A stretch of 64,000 nt of DNA from Candidatus Merdivicinus intestinigallinarum. Lineage in GTDB: Bacteria; Bacillota; Clostridia; Oscillospirales; Ruminococcaceae. This document shows, one piece after another, positions 34,160 to 43,465 of this stretch (position 1 is its first letter; every line of letters begins with the position of its first letter). The stretch lies in the NCBI GenBank assembly GCA_018713335.1, contig DVOW01000032.1:1-64000 (forward strand), given 5' to 3'. The notes beneath the pieces were generated by a model. The model did no database searches. It saw nothing but the letters and a program-made list of their open reading frames with translations, and had not been told where the DNA came from. A program made the position numbers and the translations under genes.

Positions 34160-36775
34160 ATGGTTCAGGAAAAAGCAACTCCCACCGCACCCGTTGTGGA
34201 CGTACAGGCAATGATCAACCACCTGGCTCAGAAAGCCAAAGCCGCGCTGGCCGAGTATATGAAGCTCGATCAGGAACAGGTGGACAAGATTGCCCATGCC
34301 ATGGCTCTGGCCGGCCTGGATAACCACACCAAGCTGGCGAAGCTGGCGGTCGAGGAAACCGGCCGCGGCGTTTACGAAGACAAAATCATTAAAAACCTGT
34401 TTGCTACCGAATATATCTGGCACGACATCAAGGATCAGAAAACCGTGGGCATCATTGAAGACGATGAGCTGGCCGGCCTCATGCAGGTAGCAGAGCCTGT
34501 TGGTATCGTGGCTGGCGTTACTCCCGTAACCAACCCCACTTCCACCACCATGTTCAAATCCATGATCGCGGCCAAAGCCCGCTGCCCCATCATTTTCGGC
34601 TTCCATCCCTCCGCCCAGAAGTGCTCCGCTGAGGCTGCCCGCGTCGTCCGTGACGCCGCCGTCGCCGCCGGCGCTCCCGAAAACTGCGTGCAGTGGATCG
34701 AAACCCCCTCTCTGGAAGCTACCAACGCTTTGATGAACCATCCTGACGTGGCCCTGGTTCTGGCTACCGGCGGCGCCGGCATGGTAAAGGCCGCGTACTC
34801 CACCGGGAAACCCGCCCTGGGCGTAGGCCCCGGCAACGTGCCCTGCTATGTGGAGAAAACCTGCAATGTGGAGCGCGCCTGCAACGACATCATGCTGTCC
34901 AAGACCTTCGACAACGGAATGATCTGCGCTTCCGAGCAGGCTGTCATCGTGGACAGGGAAGTTTCCGCCCAGTTTGAGAAATATATGAAGGACAACGGCT
35001 GCTACTTTGTCAACGCTGAGGAAGAAAAGAAGCTGGTGGACTACGCGTTCCCCGAAGCGAAAAACCGCGCGCTGAACTCCGCCATCGTCGGCAAGCCCGC
35101 CGCTTGGATCGCGGAACAGGCAGGCCTGAAGGTCCCTGCGGACACTAAAATCCTCATCGGCCGCATTCAGGATGTTGGCCCCGACCAGCCTCTGTCCAAA
35201 GAGAAGCTGTCCCCCATTCTGGCCTATATCGTGGTGAATTCCACGGAGGAAGGCTTCGCCATGGCCAAGAAGATGCTGTACAACGGGGGGTTGGGCCACT
35301 CTGCCGCCATCCATTCCGGCAGCGAGGAAATCATTGAGGCTTACGGCGAGGCCATGGAAGTCGGCCGCGTCATCGTCAACTCGCCTTCTTCTCAGGGCGG
35401 CATCGGCGACATCTACAACGAAAATACGCCTTCTCTGACTCTGGGCTGCGGCTCCTTTGGTAAAAACTCCACCACCTCCAACGTTTCCGCCCTGAACCTG
35501 GTCAACGTGAAACGCATTGCCAAGAGGAGAGTCAATATGCAGTGGTTCAAGATCCCCCCGAAAATCTACTTTGAATATAACGCCATCCAGTATCTGGAGA
35601 AAATGCCCGATATCTCCCGCGCCTTCATCGTCACCGACGAAACCATGGTAAAGCTGGGCAACGTGGACATCCTGCTCCACTACCTCCGGAAACGCAGCAC
35701 CTACTGCCATGCGGAAATCTTCGCGGAAGTTGAGCCCGACCCGTCTGTTGACACCATCATGCGCGGCGTTGAGGCTATGAACCACTTCCAGCCCGATGTC
35801 ATCATCGCGCTGGGCGGCGGCTCCGCTATGGACGCCGCCAAGGGCATGTGGATGTTCTACGAACACCCCGACATCTCCTTCACCGGCATGAAGCAGAAAT
35901 TCTTCGACATCCGCAAGAGAACCTACCACTTCCCCAAGCTGGGCAACAAAGCGCAGCTGGTCTGCGTTCCTACCACCTCCGGCACCGGTTCTGAGGTTAC
36001 CTCCTTCGCGGTAATTACCGACAAGAAGGCCAACATCAAGTACCCTCTGGCCGACTACGAGCTGACTCCCGACGTTGCCATCGTTGACCCGCAGTTCGTG
36101 ATGTCCGTCCCCAAATCCGTGACTGCGGACACCGGTCTGGACGTTCTGACCCACGCCATCGAGGCTTACGTTTCCGTTCTGGCTTCCGACTACACCGACG
36201 GCCTGGCCCTCCATGCCATCCGGCTGGTCTTCAAGTACCTGAAGCGCGCCTACGACAACGGCAACGACCGGGAAGCCCGCGAGAAGATGCACAATGCGTC
36301 CTGCATCGCCGGTATGGCCTTCACCAACGCGTTCTTGGGCATCAACCACTCCCTGGCCCACAAGCTTGGCTCCGCTTACCACATCCCCCACGGCCGCGCC
36401 AACGCCATCCTGCTGCCTTACGTCATCGCTTACAACGCCCAGAAGCCGAAGAAATTCGCCACCTGGCCGAAGTACGAGAAGTTTGTGGCTGACAAGCGTT
36501 ACGCGGAAATCGCCGAGATGCTGGGCCTGCCCTGCCGGACCACGGAGGAGGGCGTCCAGAGCCTGATCAAAGCCATCGTTGACCTGGAGCGCTCCATGAA
36601 CATTGTGAAATCCATCAAGGATTGCGGCGTTGATGAAAAGACCTTCATGGACAACGTGGAAGCTCTGGCGGACGAGGCCCACAGCGACCAGTGCACCCCC
36701 GCGAATCCCCGTTACCCCCTGGTTTCCGAGCTGAAAGAGCTGTATATCAAAGCTTACTACGGTGAAGAGAAATAA
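34160..36775 (+). CDS. adhE: Bifunctional acetaldehyde-CoA/alcohol dehydrogenase
   Basis: 871 residues. The N-terminal half is a CoA-acylating aldehyde dehydrogenase with catalytic Cys in NGMICASEQ (about residue 247). The C-terminal half is an iron-type alcohol dehydrogenase: GGGSAMDAAKG, PTTSGTGSEVTSFA and the iron His segment GINHSLAHKLG. It reduces acetyl-CoA to ethanol in two steps, oxidising 2 NADH. AdhE commonly forms spirosome filaments. The ATG at 34160 follows AGGAGG; the track start at 34133 is a TTG overlapping the leader. Regulation by Rex is strongly suggested by the operator at 34096. Confidence 0.97.
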   Translation: MVQEKATPTAPVVDVQAMINHLAQKAKAALAEYMKLDQEQVDKIAHAMALAGLDNHTKLAKLAVEETGRGVYEDKIIKNLFATEYIWHDIKDQKTVGIIEDDELAGLMQVAEPVGIVAGVTPVTNPTSTTMFKSMIAAKARCPIIFGFHPSAQKCSAEAARVVRDAAVAAGAPENCVQWIETPSLEATNALMNHPDVALVLATGGAGMVKAAYSTGKPALGVGPGNVPCYVEKTCNVERACNDIMLSKTFDNGMICASEQAVIVDREVSAQFEKYMKDNGCYFVNAEEEKKLVDYAFPEAKNRALNSAIVGKPAAWIAEQAGLKVPADTKILIGRIQDVGPDQPLSKEKLSPILAYIVVNSTEEGFAMAKKMLYNGGLGHSAAIHSGSEEIIEAYGEAMEVGRVIVNSPSSQGGIGDIYNENTPSLTLGCGSFGKNSTTSNVSALNLVNVKRIAKRRVNMQWFKIPPKIYFEYNAIQYLEKMPDISRAFIVTDETMVKLGNVDILLHYLRKRSTYCHAEIFAEVEPDPSVDTIMRGVEAMNHFQPDVIIALGGGSAMDAAKGMWMFYEHPDISFTGMKQKFFDIRKRTYHFPKLGNKAQLVCVPTTSGTGSEVTSFAVITDKKANIKYPLADYELTPDVAIVDPQFVMSVPKSVTADTGLDVLTHAIEAYVSVLASDYTDGLALHAIRLVFKYLKRAYDNGNDREAREKMHNASCIAGMAFTNAFLGINHSLAHKLGSAYHIPHGRANAILLPYVIAYNAQKPKKFATWPKYEKFVADKRYAEIAEMLGLPCRTTEEGVQSLIKAIVDLERSMNIVKSIKDCGVDEKTFMDNVEALADEAHSDQCTPANPRYPLVSELKELYIKAYYGEEK

Positions 36776-36795
36776 GTTTCCCATACGGGAATCAC

Positions 36796-36830
36796 AAAGC
36801 CCCCGGACCGAAAGGCCCGGGGGCTTTTGC
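36796..36830. terminator. Terminator between adhE and the NUDIX gene
   Basis: AAAGCCCCCGG ... CCGGGGGCTTTT, GC-rich stem with A and T flanks, serving convergent genes. Confidence 0.88.
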
Positions 36831-36841
36831 GTGCGGAAAAA

Positions 36842-37354
36842 TCAATAGGGGAAAAACGCAAAGGGCTGCGCTTTAAAGGGCGCCAGCTCTCCGGCTTCTT
36901 CCATCTGCCGCAGGGCTTCCTCAGTTACCCATTTGGCGTCCGCCACTTCCTCCGGCTGGAGGGTCAGGGCTTCCAGTGGGATGTCCCGTTCAAAGAGGTA
37001 CACGTCATAATGGGCGCTGTATTGGCCCGGTACCTCCCGGCGGATGGAAAGGGAGGCAAGCAGGACGCCGGGGTTTCCATGAGTCAAATCCACCCCGATT
37101 TCCTCCTTGACCTCCCGCATGGCGGCGGCCAGGGATTCTTCCCCGGCCAAAACGGAGCCGCCGGTGCATTCCCACAAACCGCCGTAATGTTTCTCCGGGT
37201 GCCGTTTGGTCAGCAGGACTTCCCCTTTGGAATTGCGGAGCCAGATCTCCACCACCAGGTGGTAGTCCTCCGGGGATGCGGGGGGCTTGCCCCGTTCCTG
37301 GAACCGGCCGGTTTTCCTGCGGTCCTTGTCGTAAATATCCCAGTATTCCGGCAT
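36842..37354 (-). CDS. NUDIX hydrolase
   Basis: 170 residues with a complete Nudix box: GGSVLAGEES followed by REVKEEIGV. The start YWDIYDKDRRKTGR matches the isopentenyl-isomerase-like Nudix group. The ATG at 37354 lies 2 bases after the GNAT stop codon, and its ribosome site (AGGAG) is inside the GNAT gene's end, so translation is probably coupled to that broken gene. Substrate unknown. Confidence 0.87.
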   Translation of the reverse strand: MPEYWDIYDKDRRKTGRFQERGKPPASPEDYHLVVEIWLRNSKGEVLLTKRHPEKHYGGLWECTGGSVLAGEESLAAAMREVKEEIGVDLTHGNPGVLLASLSIRREVPGQYSAHYDVYLFERDIPLEALTLQPEEVADAKWVTEEALRQMEEAGELAPFKAQPFAFFPY

Positions 37355-37356
37355 GG

Positions 37357-37917
37357 TTACTCCTCCTTTGCCCGGATTTCCCGCCATTCATCCTCCAGTA
37401 TGGCCATGAGGACGTCGTCAGCATAGCTGTTCCCATCCTTTACGGCGTCCCGTAGCGCCCCTTCCTGCCGGAATCCTGCCTTCCGGTAAGCGGCAATGGC
37501 TCGGTGGTTAAAGGAAAAAACATCCAGCGCCAGCCGGTGGAGCTTTAAGGTTTCAAAGGCAAAATCCCGGGTTTTCCGGATAACCCAGGAGCCGATTCCT
37601 TTGCCGCAGTCCTCCGGATGAAAAATCCCGATGCGGAAATTGGCGCTGCGGGTTTCCGGGTCAATCTCATTGATGACGCTTTCCCCGATGATCCGCCCGT
37701 CCGGGGAAATCAGCAGAAAATCGTACCGGCTTTCGTCCGCTAGTCACCGGGCAAAATAGCCGGTGACTTCTTCCCGGGTGAATTGGGTTTTGCAGCCTGT
37801 CAGCCGGGCAGTTTCCGGGGGAAGGGGGTCAAAATTCTGGGAAAAATAGGCGTTCGCGTCATCGGCCTTGGCCGGGCGCAGCACATAGCCCTGGCTTTCC
37901 CAAACAGGAATTTCCAT
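37357..37917 (-). pseudogene. GNAT acetyltransferase interrupted by one in-frame TGA
   Basis: From the ATG at 37917 (after AGGAGG) the frame reads MEIPVWESQGYVLRPAKADD, meets TGA at 37744-37746 (codon 58, after TGYFAR), and continues in the same frame with LADESRYDFLLISPDG, the acetyl-CoA site (HPEDCGKGIGSWV) and FNHRAIAAYRKAGF to a TAA at 37357. Apart from that codon the gene is intact, about 186 residues, like RimJ/RimL-type N-acetyltransferases. One base change (TGG or TGC/TGT to TGA) explains it. It is missing from the ORF track for this reason. It may be a recent pseudogene, a sequencing error or read-through. Confidence 0.85.
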
Positions 37918-37929
37918 GAAATCCTCCTT

Positions 37930-38961
37930 TTACTCGATGAATCCGCCGCCTAACACCACATCCCCCTGGTAGATAGCCCCTGTCTGGCCGGGGGCCGGGG
38001 CCCGCTGAGGTTCCGCAAAGCGCACCTGCACCAGGCCGTTTTCCAGGGTCAGAGTGGCTTTGGCGGGGTTGGCCCGGGAACGGATTTTCACCTCCGCCTC
38101 CATGCCGCTATGGATGGAATCCGGGAAGGTGCAGGACAGGTCGGTCAGGAACACTTCCTCCTCAAAGGAATCCGCCGCATCCGCCAGATATACCCGGTTT
38201 GTGGCAGGGTCGATGGATTTTACAAAGACCGGACGGCCCAGGGCGATCCCTAAGCCCTTGCGCTGACCGATGGTGTAGTGGATGATCCCCTGATGGATGC
38301 CGCAGGGAAGGCCTTCCGGGGAGATAAATTCCCCGGGTTCGCTTTTGCCCAGGCGTTCCTCAATGAACCGGGCGTAGTCGTTGTCCGGGATAAAGCAGAT
38401 TTCCTGGCTGTCCGGCTTTTTAGCGCAGGAAAGCCCCGCCTTCTCGGCAATTTCCCGTACCTGCGGTTTGGGCAGATGGGATAAGGGGAACATCAGCCGG
38501 GACAGGACGTCCTGCCCCAAACGGCAGAGCATATAGGACTGGTCCCGTTCCAGGTTTTCGCCCTTGGTCAGGTAGGTGACCCCGTTTTCCCGGCGCAGTC
38601 CGGCGTAATGGCCGGTGGCAATCCAATCATACCCTTCTGCGTTTGCCGTATCCAGCAGGGCTTTGAATTTCAGCTTGGGGTTGCAGACAACGCAGGGATT
38701 GGGGGTGCGCCCCTTGCGGTATTCGGCGGCAAAATAGCTGACCACCTCCCGGTCAAATTCCGCGGTCATATTTTTCACAAATAAAGGGATCCCCAGCTGG
38801 CTGGCGGCGGTTTTGGCGTCCTCCACCGTTTGCCCGTGGGCAGGCGACATTTTTAAGACCACCCCGGCGACCTCATAGCCCTGCTCCCGCAGCAGGACCG
38901 CGGCGGCGGAACTGTCCACCCCGCCACTCATGGCCAGCAATACCCGCTTATTTTCGTTCAT
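37930..38961 (-). CDS. mnmA: tRNA-specific 2-thiouridylase
   Basis: 343 residues. The PP-loop SGGVDSS (residues ~10-16) activates U34 with ATP; the two catalytic cysteines appear in NPCVVCNP and SQEICFIP. It installs the 2-thio group on the wobble uridine of Lys, Glu and Gln tRNAs, taking sulfur from cysteine desulfurase, which is encoded two genes upstream (iscS). The ATG at 38961 is spaced properly from AGGAGG; the in-frame ATG at 38967 is too close. Confidence 0.95.
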   Translation of the reverse strand: MNENKRVLLAMSGGVDSSAAAVLLREQGYEVAGVVLKMSPAHGQTVEDAKTAASQLGIPLFVKNMTAEFDREVVSYFAAEYRKGRTPNPCVVCNPKLKFKALLDTANAEGYDWIATGHYAGLRRENGVTYLTKGENLERDQSYMLCRLGQDVLSRLMFPLSHLPKPQVREIAEKAGLSCAKKPDSQEICFIPDNDYARFIEERLGKSEPGEFISPEGLPCGIHQGIIHYTIGQRKGLGIALGRPVFVKSIDPATNRVYLADAADSFEEEVFLTDLSCTFPDSIHSGMEAEVKIRSRANPAKATLTLENGLVQVRFAEPQRAPAPGQTGAIYQGDVVLGGGFIE

Positions 38962-38980
38962 TCTCATTCCTCCTAATGCC

Positions 38981-39013
38981 AAAAAGGCGGCGTGGAAAAA
39001 CCATGCCGCCTTG
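38981..39013 (-). terminator. Terminator after iscU
   Basis: On the minus strand AAGGCGGC ... GCCGCCTT followed by TTTGG; separates iscS-iscU from mnmA, perhaps only partly. Confidence 0.7.
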
Positions 39014-39029
39014 TTTTTGGTTGTCCGTC

Positions 39030-39482
39030 TTAGTGGCCGCAGCTGCAGGATTCCGCGTCGTGGCCGCAGGCCTCGCACTCTTCCAGCTTGCCCACAAAGG
39101 GGGTGGGGTCGATGCCCTGACGCTTGTAGTAGTCCGCAATGGCCGCTTTGATGGCCTGCTCCGCCAAGACAGAGCAGTGGATTTTCACCGCCGGCAGGCC
39201 GTCCAAGGCTTCTACAACGGCCTTGTTGGTGAGCTTCAAGGCTTCGCTCAGGGGTTTGCCCTTAATCAGGTCGGTGGCCATGGAGGAGGTGGCGATGGCG
39301 GCGCCGCATCCAAAGGTCATGAAGCTGACGTCGGTGATAACGTCATTTTCCACCTTGATATACATTTTCATGATGTCGCCGCATTTCTGGTTGCCCACTT
39401 CTCCGACGCCGTTGGCGTCTTTCAGTTCGCCCACATTGTGGGGGTTCGCAAAATGCTCCATTACTTTCGCGCTGTATAACAT
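39030..39482 (-). CDS. iscU: Iron-sulfur cluster scaffold, IscU/NifU N-terminal type
   Basis: 150 residues. The three cluster cysteines are in NQKCGDIM, FGCGAA and IHCSVLAEQ, with the conserved Asp next to the first. It assembles [2Fe-2S]/[4Fe-4S] clusters with sulfur from the desulfurase encoded just upstream (24-base gap). An added C-terminal tail rich in Cys and His (CEACGHDAESCSCGH) is unusual relative to the core IscU and may bind metal. AAGGGAG precedes the start. Confidence 0.92.
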   Translation of the reverse strand: MLYSAKVMEHFANPHNVGELKDANGVGEVGNQKCGDIMKMYIKVENDVITDVSFMTFGCGAAIATSSMATDLIKGKPLSEALKLTNKAVVEALDGLPAVKIHCSVLAEQAIKAAIADYYKRQGIDPTPFVGKLEECEACGHDAESCSCGH

Positions 39483-39505
39483 GAAGATTCTCCCTTCCTT
39501 TTTCC

Positions 39506-40705
39506 TTACAGATTTTTACCGGCCCGTTCATCGTCGGACCATTCCTGCCACACCGGGGACATGGCCCGGAGGCGTTCCACAACTTTGGGCACCACGCTTA
39601 AGGTGTAGTCAATGTCTTCTTCCGTGGTATCCGCACCAAGGCTCAGCCGCAGGGAGCCGTGGGCGATGCCGTGTTCCAGCCCGATGGACAGCAGCACATG
39701 GGACGGGTCCAGGGAGCCGGAGGTGCAGGCGGAACCGGAGGAGCCCGCCACGCCGTTCATATCCAGCAGCAGGAGCAGGCCTTCGCCCTCAATGCCGCCG
39801 AAGGAGATGTTCACATTGGTGCACAGGCGGTTTTCCCGGCCGCCGTTTAAGCGGGTGCAGGGGATTTGCAGCAGGCCGTCCATGAGCTTATCCCGCAGGG
39901 CGGTCATTTTTGCTACCTTCTGGTCAAAGTTTTCATAGGTTTCCACAATGGCTTCGCCTAAGCCCACAATGGACGCCAGGTTTTCCGTGCCGGCCCGTTT
40001 GCCGGATTCCTGGGCGCCGCCGTCGATAAAGTTGTCCAGGTAAACGCCCCGGCGGATATACAAAGCGCCCACGCCCTTTGGCCCGTGAATTTTATGGGCG
40101 GAAAGGGACAGCATATCAATGTTCTGTTCCTGCACGTCGATGCGGATGTTTCCAACGGCCTGCACCGCGTCGGTGTGGAACAGCACTTTATGCGCCCGGC
40201 AGATTTTCCCGATTTCCCCAATGGGCTGGATAGTGCCGATTTCGTTGTTGGCATACATCACCGAAACAATGGCGGTGTCCGGGCGGATGGCCGCCTCAAT
40301 ATCCGCGGGGTTTACAAAGCCCAGCTTGTCCACCGGCACATAAGTGACCTCAAAGCCCTCTTTTTCCAGGGCCTGGCAGGTGTGGAGGACGGCGTGGTGC
40401 TCAAAAACGGTGGTGATGATGTGCTTTTTCCCCTGCATTCTGGCAAGGCGGCGAGCCGCGCCCTTAATGGCCCAGTTGTCCGATTCGCTGCCGCAGCCGG
40501 TGAAATAAATTTCCTCGGGACGTGCGTTAAAAGCGGCGGCGACTTTTCCTCTGGCCTCCTCAATGGCGGAACGGGCTTCCCGGCCGATGGAGTAAATGCT
40601 GGAGGGGTTGCCGTAATGCTCCGTAAGGTAGGGGACCATGGCTTTGAAAACCCGGTCCGAAATTTTTGTGGTTGCGGAATTGTCCAGATAGACAAAACGA
40701 TCCAT
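39506..40705 (-). CDS. iscS: Cysteine desulfurase
   Basis: 399 residues of fold-type I. The PLP lysine is in [10 protein letters not shown] (about residue 206) and the catalytic Cys in [11 protein letters not shown] (about 330). It removes sulfur from cysteine as a persulfide and hands it to IscU and MnmA, both encoded directly downstream. The ATG at 40705 follows GAAAGGA. The symbol could equally be nifS; group I (longer active loop) is favoured by the SGSACTSG loop. Confidence 0.93.
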   Translation of the reverse strand: MDRFVYLDNSATTKISDRVFKAMVPYLTEHYGNPSSIYSIGREARSAIEEARGKVAAAFNARPEEIYFTGCGSESDNWAIKGAARRLARMQGKKHIITTVFEHHAVLHTCQALEKEGFEVTYVPVDKLGFVNPADIEAAIRPDTAIVSVMYANNEIGTIQPIGEIGKICRAHKVLFHTDAVQAVGNIRIDVQEQNIDMLSLSAHKIHGPKGVGALYIRRGVYLDNFIDGGAQESGKRAGTENLASIVGLGEAIVETYENFDQKVAKMTALRDKLMDGLLQIPCTRLNGGRENRLCTNVNISFGGIEGEGLLLLLDMNGVAGSSGSACTSGSLDPSHVLLSIGLEHGIAHGSLRLSLGADTTEEDIDYTLSVVPKVVERLRAMSPVWQEWSDDERAGKNL

Positions 40706-40763
40706 AGCGATTTCCTTTCTTCTATGACTTGCCTTGACGGCGGTAACATCTGTTGACAATCTT

Positions 40764-40792
40764 ATTATATACCTGCCGGGTATAATTTACAA
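40764..40792 (-). promoter_or_regulatory. Promoter of iscS with internal dyad
   Basis: On the minus strand TTGTAA, 17-bp spacer, TATAAT. The spacer contains an ATACC/GGTAT dyad between the hexamers, where a repressor would block polymerase. An Rrf2/IscR-type regulator is possible, but none is seen in the window. Confidence 0.6.
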
Positions 40793-40815
40793 GAGCGTTC
40801 ACAAAAAATTTTCAT

Positions 40816-41253
40816 TTATCGGAACCGCTGGCACTGGGCTACGGCCATTTGGTCGCAGCGCTCGTTTTCCGGGTGGCCGGCGTGGCCCTTGACCCACTGG
40901 TAGGTCATCTGGTGCCGGTCCAGCTGAGGGAGCAGCTTTTCCCACAAGTCAACGTTCAGGGCGGGGGATTTGTCGGCCTTGCGCCAGCCCTTGGCCTTCC
41001 AGGAATAGACCCATCCTTTGGTGATGGCGTCGATCACATATTTGGAATCGCTGACCAGCGTCACGGCGCAGCTGAATTTCAAAGCCGAAAGGCCCTCGAT
41101 GACGGCGGTCAGCTCCATGCGGTTGTTGGTGGTGCTGGCTTCGCCGCCGGAAAGCTCTTTCCGATGGCCCTCGCACTCTAAAATGGCACCCCAGCCGCCG
41201 GGGCCTGGGTTGCCGCTGCACGCGCCGTCGGTGTACAGGGTAACTTGCTTCAT
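40816..41253 (-). CDS. rnhA: Ribonuclease HI
   Basis: 145 residues. Catalytic acidic residues are visible: Asp in [14 protein letters not shown], Glu in NNRMELTAV, Asp in VSDSKYV and a late Asp in NERCDQMA. It degrades the RNA strand of RNA-DNA hybrids. AGGAGGG precedes the start. Confidence 0.95.
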   Translation of the reverse strand: MKQVTLYTDGACSGNPGPGGWGAILECEGHRKELSGGEASTTNNRMELTAVIEGLSALKFSCAVTLVSDSKYVIDAITKGWVYSWKAKGWRKADKSPALNVDLWEKLLPQLDRHQMTYQWVKGHAGHPENERCDQMAVAQCQRFR

Positions 41254-41355
41254 ATGGGTCCCTCCTGATTAGTTCCTGACACTTCAGTATACCCCGTTTT
41301 TCAGAAAAAAACAAGAGAAAAGGGGCTGTTTTGCCGGAAAGATGAAAAAGTCCGG

Positions 41356-42024
41356 TTATTCCGGCAGTTTCCAGCAGAGAGGCTCCCCGTATTTTTGGCA
41401 AAATTCCGAGGCTTTGGAAAAATGGCGGCAGCCGAAAAAGCCCTGGTGGGCCGAAAGGGGGCTGGGGTGCGCCGCTTCCAGCACCAAATGGTCGGGATTG
41501 GTGATCAGGGCATTTTTCTCCCGGGCGCTGGCTCCCCACAGAAGAAAGGCCACAGGTTCTTCCCGGCTGTTCAAAGCGCCGATGACCGCGTCTGTAAAAG
41601 TTTCCCAGCCAAGTTTCCGGTGGGAGTTTGCCATTCCCGCCCGGACGGTCAGGACAGTGTTTAAAAGCAGGACGCCGTTTTCCGCCCAGGCGGTCAAATC
41701 CCCGTGGGCTGGAGGCGAAATGCCGCAGTCCGCCTCCAATTCCTTGTAAATGTTCCGCAGGGAGGGCGGGATCCGCACGCCCCGGGGCACAGAAAAGGCC
41801 AGGCCGTTGGCCTGTCCCGGGCCATGGTACGGGTCCTGGCCCAGGATTACTGCCCGCACTTTGGAAAATGGGGTCAGCTCCAGCGCCCGGAACAGCAGGG
41901 GACGGGGCGGGTAGACATCGCCGTTTTGATATGCCGCGTTGGCCCGTGCCATGATCCGCCCCATGGTGGATATGGAAAGGGACTTATCCAGCTCATCCTG
42001 CCAATCATTTCCAAGTAAAATCAT
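41356..42024 (-). CDS. ung: Uracil-DNA glycosylase
   Basis: 222 residues, family 1. The water-activating loop GQDPYHGPGQANGLAFSV (about residues 62-79) and the minor-groove loop HPSPLSAHQGFFG are both complete. It removes uracil from DNA. The ATG at 42024 follows GGAAGGGAG. Confidence 0.96.
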   Translation of the reverse strand: MILLGNDWQDELDKSLSISTMGRIMARANAAYQNGDVYPPRPLLFRALELTPFSKVRAVILGQDPYHGPGQANGLAFSVPRGVRIPPSLRNIYKELEADCGISPPAHGDLTAWAENGVLLLNTVLTVRAGMANSHRKLGWETFTDAVIGALNSREEPVAFLLWGASAREKNALITNPDHLVLEAAHPSPLSAHQGFFGCRHFSKASEFCQKYGEPLCWKLPE

Positions 42025-42107
42025 GGAATCTCCCTTCCTGTATGTAATCTTCATTATTTTAACCTGTTTTCCGGGAAATGTAAAGATGAGGTTCTATCAA
42101 TTTTCTT

Positions 42108-42136
42108 TTGCTTTTTGGGGCAAAGTATTATATAAT
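42108..42136 (+). promoter_or_regulatory. Promoter of the sensor-kinase-like gene
   Basis: TTGCTT, 17-bp spacer, TATAAT. Confidence 0.75.
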
Positions 42137-42234
42137 GATTTTATTACGCCAAACGGAAAAAGATATAAGGATTTTTAAATGAATCGGACAAATAATAACA
42201 GGAATCGACAAAATACGGCAAAGGAGGGCAAGAA

Positions 42235-43326
42235 GTGAAAAAAGAACAGCTATTGATCCAGCTGTATCAGGAAGAACAGCGGCCGGCTGTGGTGTTTGAC
42301 AGCGGCCTGCGGGTGATATGGATGAACAGTGCCTGCATCCAGCGGTTCCCGTCCATTGTGGAGGAAGCAAGCCTTCAGGACTTTTTTCCGGGGCTGAAAT
42401 TTGAGGAGCTGGCCGCCGGGCAGCCTGCGCCGTCCCGGGTTTTGCAGGACCCGGAAGGCGGGGGACAGATGACAGTGACCGCGTATCCCGGCGAGCCTTG
42501 CTTATTTGCAGGCGTCTGGCAGGACGGTACGTCCTTTTGTCCGGGGCGGGACGGCATCGGGCCGGAAGGGGTCCAGCTGATGGACGCCTGGATCCGCCAG
42601 AACGTGTTCCGGATCTTTAATAATCTGGACCAGCTGGGGGAATATCTGGAACGGGCCAACGTCCCCCAGGGGGAGGAGAACCTGGGGCGGATCGAAAGGC
42701 ACTGCCAGCAGCTCCTGCGGCTGGGCCTTGTCCTGTCCGGCTGCTATGGGCCGGAGGAAAGCAGCGTCCCGGCCCCGGTGGATATGGAGCAGCTTCTGGA
42801 GCAGCTTTTCCGGGATGTAGATTTCCGCCTTGCCCCTTTGGGGATTTTCTTAGAACGGAAGGGCCATTGCCGGGGGGCGGTGTGTATGCTGGACCGGCGG
42901 CAGTTTGTCAGCGCCCTTCTCTGCCTCATCGACCTGTCCGCGGGCCAGATGGAAAAGGGCGGCGTGATGCGGGTGGAGCTTTCCAAAACCCAGAGGGAAT
43001 TTCAGCTGAGCTTTTCGGACAGCACCACTTCCTTTTCCGCCATTGCCCGGCAGAAAGGGGAGATTTCCGCCGAGGAGGGGATGATTGCCGAAAACGGCGG
43101 CTTTTCCCGGCTGGCGGCGGCGTTTCTGGAACGGGTTGTGCGGGAAAGCGGCGGCCAGTGCATGATGGCCGACGGGAAACCCGGCATTCGGGTCACCCTC
43201 CGTCTGCCGCTGACCTTTTCGGAGCAGCCGCCCGCCGTATTCGACCAGCCGGCCTACACGGTCCGGTACCGGCGGCAGGCGCGTTCCAGCCTGGTGAGCA
43301 TCATCCTCTCCGACTTGCCCCGGTAA
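42235..43326 (+). CDS. Degenerate sensor-kinase-like protein
   Basis: 363 residues. The N terminus (VVFDSGLRVIWMNSACI) reads like a PAS domain; the middle (QNVFRIFNNLDQLGEYLERA) resembles a dimerisation helix but has no phospho-accepting His in an H-box; the last third has the size and some features of an HATPase fold but lacks clear N, G1 and G2 boxes. It is probably a diverged, possibly inactive, signalling protein with no membrane span. GTG start after AGGAGGG. No response regulator is adjacent. Its stop codon is the first base of inverted repeat R1. Confidence 0.6.
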   Translation: MKKEQLLIQLYQEEQRPAVVFDSGLRVIWMNSACIQRFPSIVEEASLQDFFPGLKFEELAAGQPAPSRVLQDPEGGGQMTVTAYPGEPCLFAGVWQDGTSFCPGRDGIGPEGVQLMDAWIRQNVFRIFNNLDQLGEYLERANVPQGEENLGRIERHCQQLLRLGLVLSGCYGPEESSVPAPVDMEQLLEQLFRDVDFRLAPLGIFLERKGHCRGAVCMLDRRQFVSALLCLIDLSAGQMEKGGVMRVELSKTQREFQLSFSDSTTSFSAIARQKGEISAEEGMIAENGGFSRLAAAFLERVVRESGGQCMMADGKPGIRVTLRLPLTFSEQPPAVFDQPAYTVRYRRQARSSLVSIILSDLPR

Positions 43327-43436
43327 TCCGGCGGGGAAGCCCCGCGGCTAATCCGACGCGGCCGCACAGCCTCACACCAACCGCTGGAACGGCGAAAATG
43401 TTCGCCGTATGGGAAGGTGTTGGTTCCTTACGCACG
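43324..43436 (+). repeat. Inverted repeat R1 (partner of 44121-44234)
   Basis: Starting at the TAA of the preceding gene, this ~110-bp stretch aligns with the reverse complement of 44121-44234: TAATCCG, GCGGGG.A.CCCCGC, TAATYCGACGCGG, CCGCTGG, TCGCCGTATGGGAAGG and TTCCT are shared. Similarity is highest at both ends and low in the middle third. Confidence 0.65.
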
Positions 43437-43465
43437 GTTTATAAACTGTTTTATAGAAAAGATTA

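Noticed and set aside
34055-36784. 909-residue open frame antisense to adhE
   Set aside because: It is a shadow of adhE created by codon bias in a highly expressed GC-rich gene; low complexity rich in G, V, H and no ribosome site or domain.
37744-37746. TGA recoded as selenocysteine or tryptophan
   Set aside because: No SECIS-like hairpin is evident next to it, and all other genes in the window use TGA as a normal stop.
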